The position numbers and the translations under genes are program-made. From NCBI GenBank assembly GCA_030619925.1, contig JAUXAL010000010.1, positions 1 through 64,000 of the forward strand: a DNA stretch of 64,000 nt, written 5' to 3'. Source of the DNA: Phycisphaerae bacterium (lineage in GTDB: Bacteria; Planctomycetota; Phycisphaerae; Sedimentisphaerales; Anaerobacaceae). The notes beneath the pieces were generated by a model. It was not told the origin of the DNA. It saw only the letters and a program-made list of their open reading frames with translations, and did no database searches. Below, piece by piece: positions 59,659 to 64,000 of this stretch; positions within the stretch are counted from its first letter, which is position 1, and every line of letters begins with the position of its first letter.

Positions 59659-61899
59659 TTATACAATTGCCTTAACAGCTTCTACGATTTTTTCGACACT
59701 GGGGATACTTGCCATCTCCAACGGTTCACTCATCGGCGGCGGCACATCGGCCGCAGCCAGATTGACCGGTGCGGCATCGAGATAATCGAAGCCGTGCGAG
59801 CCATCGCCGAATTCGTATTCCATAAACTGACCGGCTATCTCTCTGCCTGCACCACAGGTGGGGAAGCCCTCACTGACGGTAATGAGCCGGCCGGTCTTAC
59901 GAACCGATTCAGCGATTGTTTTTATATCCAGCGGCTTTAGCGTTCGGGCGTCGATTACCTCGGCGTCGATGCCGTGCTGCTCGGCCAGAACTTTTGCCGC
60001 CTTCAGCGAAAACATCGCCATTCTGCAGTAGCTAACAATGGTTGCGTCCTGGCCGGGCCTTTTGATATCCGCCACGCCCAGCGGGATGATATAATCGCCT
60101 GGTGGTACTGCGCCGAGCTGTCCGTACGTCGCCTTGTGCTCGATAAAAACTACCGGGTTGTCGCTGCGGATAGCGGCCTTGAGCAGGCCCTTTGCGTCGT
60201 AAGGTGTTGAGGGCATTACCACATAAAGCCCCGGCGGATGCATAAGCCAGGCCTCGAGCGATTCTGAATGGTGAGCGGCGATACATCTGCCGACGCCGCC
60301 TTCGGTCCGCAGGACCATTGGCACTTTGGCCTTGCCGCCGAACATATACCGGTTATAGGCGCCGACGTGAACGAGCTGGTCCATCGCTATCGTAACAAAA
60401 TCGACATACATAATCTCCGCTACCGGCCGCATACCCCGAAGGGCTGCACCGACCGCAGCACCAGCAATGGCGGCCTCGGATATTGCGGTATCAATAACTC
60501 TGTCGGTGCCGAACTCTGCTAAAAGCCCTCGTGTTGCCTGATACGCGCCTCCGTAGAGGCCGACGTCCTCACCCATGACGATAACATTTTGGTCGCGTTT
60601 AAGCTCTTCGGCCTGAGCAGCCGAGACAGCCTGGCCAATCGTCATAATTTCCATATCAAACTTCGACTTGATTTCGGCTCTGGCCTGTTCGGTGGCTTCC
60701 TTCTTGGTCTTGGCTGTGGACGAAGCAAGAGCAGCCTCAAAGGCAGTGGTCGCTTCGGCCACCTTTGCGCTGACTGCCTTGTCGGATTCGATAATCTCCG
60801 GCGGGTAAGTCTCCTCGACATACACATCTTTGGTCAAATCCGCAGTATTCGGCCAGGGGCTGTCCAGGCCGAACTGCGTCGCCGCTTCGATTGTCGCAAA
60901 GGCCTTGTCCTTTATCCGGTCCAATTGCTCGTCTGTGCAAAGCTTCTCGGTAAGCAACTTTTCCCTCAGGACTGTGATAGGGTCGCGCTGGTGCCAGGCC
61001 TTTTCCTCAGCCTTGGTTCGATATGCGCGTGGGTCGCTTCGGCTGTGGCCGTACCAGCGATAGGTCTTGGCCTCGATAATGGTCATCTGGTTATTTTTGC
61101 GCGCTTTTTCCACGGCCTTTCTGACCGCAAGAAAAACAGCAACCGCGTCCTGACCGTCTATAATCATAGCCGGCACATCATAAGAAGCAGCCCTTTGCGC
61201 GATGTCGTCAATATTACTGGCCCTTACGGCACTTTCGACTTCACTGCCGGAGAACGGCACGCTCATTCCGTAAAGGTTATTTTCGATTATCGCCACAAGG
61301 GGCACGGCCAGCGTTGATGCCATATTCATCGACTCATGAAAACTGCCGCAGTTGGTGGAGCCATCGCCGAAGAATGAAAGCACGACCTTACCGGTCTTTT
61401 TGTACTTCTCTGCCAGGGCCGCTCCGACCGCCGGTGCCTGATTGCCACCGACTATACCTGTTGAACCAAGGTTGTTGCATTTATCAACGTCCGCAATGTG
61501 CATTGAGCCGCCTCTACCTTTGCAGTAGCCGGTCTCTTTGCCCATAAGCTCAGCCATCATCCGATTCCAGTGATTCTGGCGACCCTTTTCGCTGTCGGCG
61601 TATTTGTTGCCGATGGCGCCGCAGTGGCCGTGGCCTCGGTGGGTTGAGCCGATCACGTCACCTCGCTCAATAGCAGCGATGGACCCGACAGCAACCGCCT
61701 CCTCGCCGGCGTACAGGTGTGAAGCACCTTTGATAACATTCTGGCCAAGAAGCTCAAAAACCTTCTCCTCAAAAAAGCGAATCTCATAAATGGCCCTGAG
61801 CCAGTCGAGAGCATTTTCGAGAGTAATAATCCCATCTTTTACAAGCTCTTTGACCTTTGGAACTGGTTTCTTTCGAGTATCCTCAACACAAAAATCCAT
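59659..61899 (-). CDS. Pyruvate dehydrogenase E1, alpha and beta fused
   Basis: The 746-residue protein joins both E1 subunits. The alpha part, about 1-360, has the thiamine-diphosphate motif GDGSTNCGSFHESMNMA...ENN, HRGHGH, GRGGSMH and YRWYGHSRSDP. A charged linker of about 60 residues (AAFEA...KTKKEATEQARAEIKSK) leads to the beta part, about 405-746, with GEDVGLYGGAYQAT, DTAISEAAIAGAAVGAALRGMRPV and EGFPTCGAGREIAGQ. It oxidatively decarboxylates pyruvate and acetylates E2 lipoyl groups. ATG 61899 has binding site GAGGAGA; the longer frame to 62055 runs through a repeat. Many bacteria keep the two subunits separate. Confidence 0.93.
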   Translation of the reverse strand: MDFCVEDTRKKPVPKVKELVKDGIITLENALDWLRAIYEIRFFEEKVFELLGQNVIKGASHLYAGEEAVAVGSIAAIERGDVIGSTHRGHGHCGAIGNKYADSEKGRQNHWNRMMAELMGKETGYCKGRGGSMHIADVDKCNNLGSTGIVGGNQAPAVGAALAEKYKKTGKVVLSFFGDGSTNCGSFHESMNMASTLAVPLVAIIENNLYGMSVPFSGSEVESAVRASNIDDIAQRAASYDVPAMIIDGQDAVAVFLAVRKAVEKARKNNQMTIIEAKTYRWYGHSRSDPRAYRTKAEEKAWHQRDPITVLREKLLTEKLCTDEQLDRIKDKAFATIEAATQFGLDSPWPNTADLTKDVYVEETYPPEIIESDKAVSAKVAEATTAFEAALASSTAKTKKEATEQARAEIKSKFDMEIMTIGQAVSAAQAEELKRDQNVIVMGEDVGLYGGAYQATRGLLAEFGTDRVIDTAISEAAIAGAAVGAALRGMRPVAEIMYVDFVTIAMDQLVHVGAYNRYMFGGKAKVPMVLRTEGGVGRCIAAHHSESLEAWLMHPPGLYVVMPSTPYDAKGLLKAAIRSDNPVVFIEHKATYGQLGAVPPGDYIIPLGVADIKRPGQDATIVSYCRMAMFSLKAAKVLAEQHGIDAEVIDARTLKPLDIKTIAESVRKTGRLITVSEGFPTCGAGREIAGQFMEYEFGDGSHGFDYLDAAPVNLAAADVPPPMSEPLEMASIPSVEKIVEAVKAIV

Positions 61900-61918
61900 A
61901 CAGCAAATCTCCTCAAAT

Positions 61919-61985
61919 TGGTAATTGGTGAGTGGTAACTGGTAACTATTTAACCAATTACCATTTAACCAATTACCAGTTACCA
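61919..61985. repeat. GGTAACTGGTAA...TTACCAGTTACC palindromic array
   Basis: Repeated GGTAATTGG/GGTAACTGG units on one side and CCAATTACC/CCAGTTACC on the other make an imperfect palindrome just upstream of the E1 start, within its probable leader. Confidence 0.6.
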
Positions 61986-62028
61986 GCGGCGTAATATAGC
62001 ACATTTCGTCCCCAAAAAGCAACCGAAG

Positions 62029-62065
62029 GGTTCCCATTTTGCTGTTTTTTTGCAAAATAGGAACC
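62029..62065. repeat. CCCATTTTGC...GCAAAATGGG hairpin repeat, copy 2
   Basis: GGTTCCCATTTTGC pairs with GCAAAATAGGAACC (one mismatch) around a T-rich 9-base loop, in the divergent region between E1 and the propeller gene. Because it lies between divergent starts, it is not a terminator here. Confidence 0.65.
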
Positions 62066-62150
62066 TAAAACGTTACCAACCGCCCTTTTCATTGGGTTTC
62101 TGCGAGACGGACTGGAATTGGGCGACCGATTTCGTTATGATGACAAATGT

Positions 62151-63404
62151 ATGAATAATATCAAAAGCATGATAGTTTTGTTTTTGAGCATTCTACTGAC
62201 CGGCAGGATATGCTGTGCTGATGACTGGCCTCAGTTTCGAGGCCCCAACCGCGATGGAAAATCGGCGGAGACCGGGCTTTTGAAGAAATGGCCAGAAGCC
62301 GGTCCCAAACTTTTGTGGTCGGTCGGGGGGCTGGGTATAGGCTTTTCTTCTGTGGCCGTAACCGGGGGATTTGTATATACGACCGGTATGATTGACGGCG
62401 AAGGATTTCTGTTCGCATACGATCTTGCTGGTAATCCCAAATGGAAAGAATCTTATGGGCCGGAATGGACACGGTCGTACAAGGGGACCCGGACTACGCC
62501 AACGGTTGATGGGCAGCGCGTCTATGTCTTTAGCGGCACGGGAATAATGGTCTGCTTTAACGCCAAGACGGGCGAGAAGATCTGGCAGGTCGACACGCTG
62601 ACGAAGTTCGACGGTAAGAACATCCGCTGGGGCATGAGCGGCTCGCCCCTTATCGACGGGAGGAAAGTCTATTGTACGCCTGGCGGCAAAAAGGGCACCG
62701 TTGTTGCGCTGGATAAAATGACAGGCCAGACTATCTGGGCCACTACGGGGCTTGATGAGTTATCGGCATACTGCTCAGCGATCCTGATTGAACGAGGGAC
62801 GAACCGGTTGCTCATAAATCTGATTCAAAAGTCGATCGTTTGTGTTGCTGCCGATACGGGCAAAGTCATCTGGCGGGAACCTTACGAGACACCTTCTGAT
62901 ACCGGTAGCGTTACGCCGGTCTATGAAGATGGATGTCTGTATGTTACCAGCGCTGTCGAGCGCGAGTTCACGAGGGGCGGAGTAATGTTGGAGCTTTCGG
63001 CCAACGGGACAGCGGTCGCCAAGAAATGGAGTGACCAAACTCTCGACTGTGGCCACGGCGGGGTTGTGCTGGTCGATGGCTATCTATATGGCTTCAGCTT
63101 CGAGGGTATCCCAAAAGGCGATTGGGTCTGCCTCGATTGGAATACCGGCAAAGTTATGTACGAAGCTACGTGGAACGGCAACAAAGGCTCGATTATCTAC
63201 GCCGAAGGTATGCTGTACTGCTATGATGAAAATACCGGTGATGTGGCTTTGGTTAAGCCTTCTCCGAAGCGTTTTGAAATAGTCAGTTCTTTCCGTGTTA
63301 CCCAAGGCACCGGCAAACACTGGGCCCATCCGGCCGTATCCGACGGCCGGCTGTACATTCGCCACGGCGATGCCCTGATGGCCTACGACATAAAAAACAA
63401 ATAG
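62151..63404 (+). CDS. Secreted PQQ-type beta-propeller protein
   Basis: The 417-residue protein has a signal peptide (MNNIKSMIVLFLSILLTGRICCA) and starts with the typical DDWPQFRGPNRDGKS motif of planctomycete PQQ-like proteins. Blades include YDLAGNPKWKESYG, FNAKTGEKIWQVD, LDKMTGQTIWATTG, VAADTGKVIWREP and LDWNTGKVMYEA. No catalytic motif is visible. Its layout is like the protein at 20603. ATG 62151 fits the signal peptide; an upstream TTG at 62118 is the alternative. No clear binding site is seen. Confidence 0.85.
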   Translation: MNNIKSMIVLFLSILLTGRICCADDWPQFRGPNRDGKSAETGLLKKWPEAGPKLLWSVGGLGIGFSSVAVTGGFVYTTGMIDGEGFLFAYDLAGNPKWKESYGPEWTRSYKGTRTTPTVDGQRVYVFSGTGIMVCFNAKTGEKIWQVDTLTKFDGKNIRWGMSGSPLIDGRKVYCTPGGKKGTVVALDKMTGQTIWATTGLDELSAYCSAILIERGTNRLLINLIQKSIVCVAADTGKVIWREPYETPSDTGSVTPVYEDGCLYVTSAVEREFTRGGVMLELSANGTAVAKKWSDQTLDCGHGGVVLVDGYLYGFSFEGIPKGDWVCLDWNTGKVMYEATWNGNKGSIIYAEGMLYCYDENTGDVALVKPSPKRFEIVSSFRVTQGTGKHWAHPAVSDGRLYIRHGDALMAYDIKNK

Positions 63405-63540
63405 CTTCCAGCTGAATGCCCGTCGCTTTGGGAAGATTTGGAGTGCGCTACCTGCGAATGTGTCGTGGATTTTGAGCTAAGAAGCAGTATTTTGTTGGAT
63501 GTGATTCTTACTATTTTATAAAAGCAACCGCCATCCAGAA

Positions 63541-64000
63541 CATTGACCCATTCGGCATCAACTCACTTATTGGACTTTGACCTATTTGATATATCTGATC
63601 GATACTACAGATATACGTAGTACTTTTCATTAGTGATATGTACTACGCGCTTAATGAATAAAAAATCCTTTTTGTTCGGGAAGCAAGGGCAAAAACTCTC
63701 GACGCACAGATAAAAAAATATGACGCACAGATAAAGAAATCGTGACGCAAGGGCAAGAAAATCCTGACATTGACCCATTCGGTATTGACTTACTTATTGA
63801 ACATTAACCTATTTGATATACATGATTGATACCCCAGATACACGTAGTACTTTTCATTAGTGAAATGCACTACGTGCACAAGGAAAAAAAATCCTTTCTG
63901 TTCGTAAAACGAGGATAAAAATTTGTAAAGCAACGATAGACGTCGTAGAGCAAAGACTCAGATGCTCATAGTACTTTTCATTAGTAATAAGTACTACGCG
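63541..64000. repeat. Tandem repeat of about 227 bases with conserved hairpins, truncated by the window end
   Basis: CATTGACCCATTCGG begins one unit at 63541 and again at 63768. Each unit contains ACGTAGTACTTTTCATTAGT in a hairpin: CGTAGTAC/GTACTACG at 63616-63647, CACGTAGT/ACTACGTG at 63841-63876, and a third TAGTAC/GTACTA near 63970-63997. Smaller units of about 22 bases (GACGCACAGATAAA) repeat near 63698-63755. No gene is seen from 63405 on. Confidence 0.8.

Noticed and set aside
59659..62055. E1 start at 62055
   Set aside because: The 52 extra residues come from the GGTAACTGG palindrome and the GCAAAATGGG hairpin. ATG 61899 has a good binding site and family-like N-terminus.
63541..64000. 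CRISPR array at the end of the window
   Set aside because: The repeats are long (about 227 bases) with diverged copies and nested short units; there are no regular 25-40 base repeats with unique spacers and no cas genes.

Overview
The window most likely comes from a planctomycete, probably a Phycisphaerae/Sedimentisphaerales-like lineage. This is inferred from the mix of proteins: PEP-CTERM proteins, several Tat-exported sulfatases, large secreted LamG/Fn3/jelly-roll proteins with dockerin-like ends, PQQ-type beta-propellers fused to methyltransferase-like domains, and a fused pyruvate dehydrogenase E1. No rRNA, CRISPR array, recognisable insertion sequence or integrase was seen. Two tRNA genes are present: Leu(CAG) and Arg(TCT).

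Layout: 1-5100 holds a truncated divergent gene with a good promoter, then a minus-strand type IV pilus/type II secretion operon (ATPase, inner-membrane platform, two pseudopilins, a small membrane protein) closed by terminators. 5100-13000 holds tRNA-Leu, a secreted Fn3-like protein with a broken fragment beside it, two membrane proteins and two PEP-CTERM proteins. 13900-28000 holds tRNA-Arg, a triple esterase, two sulfatases, two PQQ-propeller proteins and a PhoD-like lipoprotein. 28066-33902 is a MacAB-TolC-type export operon. 34466-43100 holds a third sulfatase convergent with a methyltransferase/propeller lipoprotein, a secreted Hcp-fold protein and a large secreted jelly-roll protein. 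43989-50744 holds a CBS-GAF-GGDEF-HD-GYP protein and a 1415-residue secreted LamG protein. 51207-63404 holds guaA, carB, an L-fucose-isomerase-family enzyme, pyruvate dehydrogenase E2 and fused E1, and a last propeller protein. The final 600 bases hold tandem repeats with conserved hairpins.

Much of the accessory content fits deconstruction of sulfated, acylated polysaccharide: esterase domains, three sulfatases, carbohydrate-binding-like modules and a fucose-isomerase relative. The GspE N-terminus resembles MshEN (a c-di-GMP sensor), which could link the secretion/pilus operon to the GGDEF/HD-GYP protein.

The most unusual property is a dense population of tiny palindromic repeats of several families. 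They sit between genes and also inside coding sequences, apparently always in frame, including in carB, pyruvate dehydrogenase E2, sulfatases and the c-di-GMP enzyme. A 21-bp element splits the normally continuous sulfatase motif RPN|ILFIMTDQQ, and a 39-bp element splits the E2 catalytic domain. This looks like a system of micro-elements that spread through genes while adding short peptides, comparable in principle to Rickettsia palindromic elements but with different sequences.
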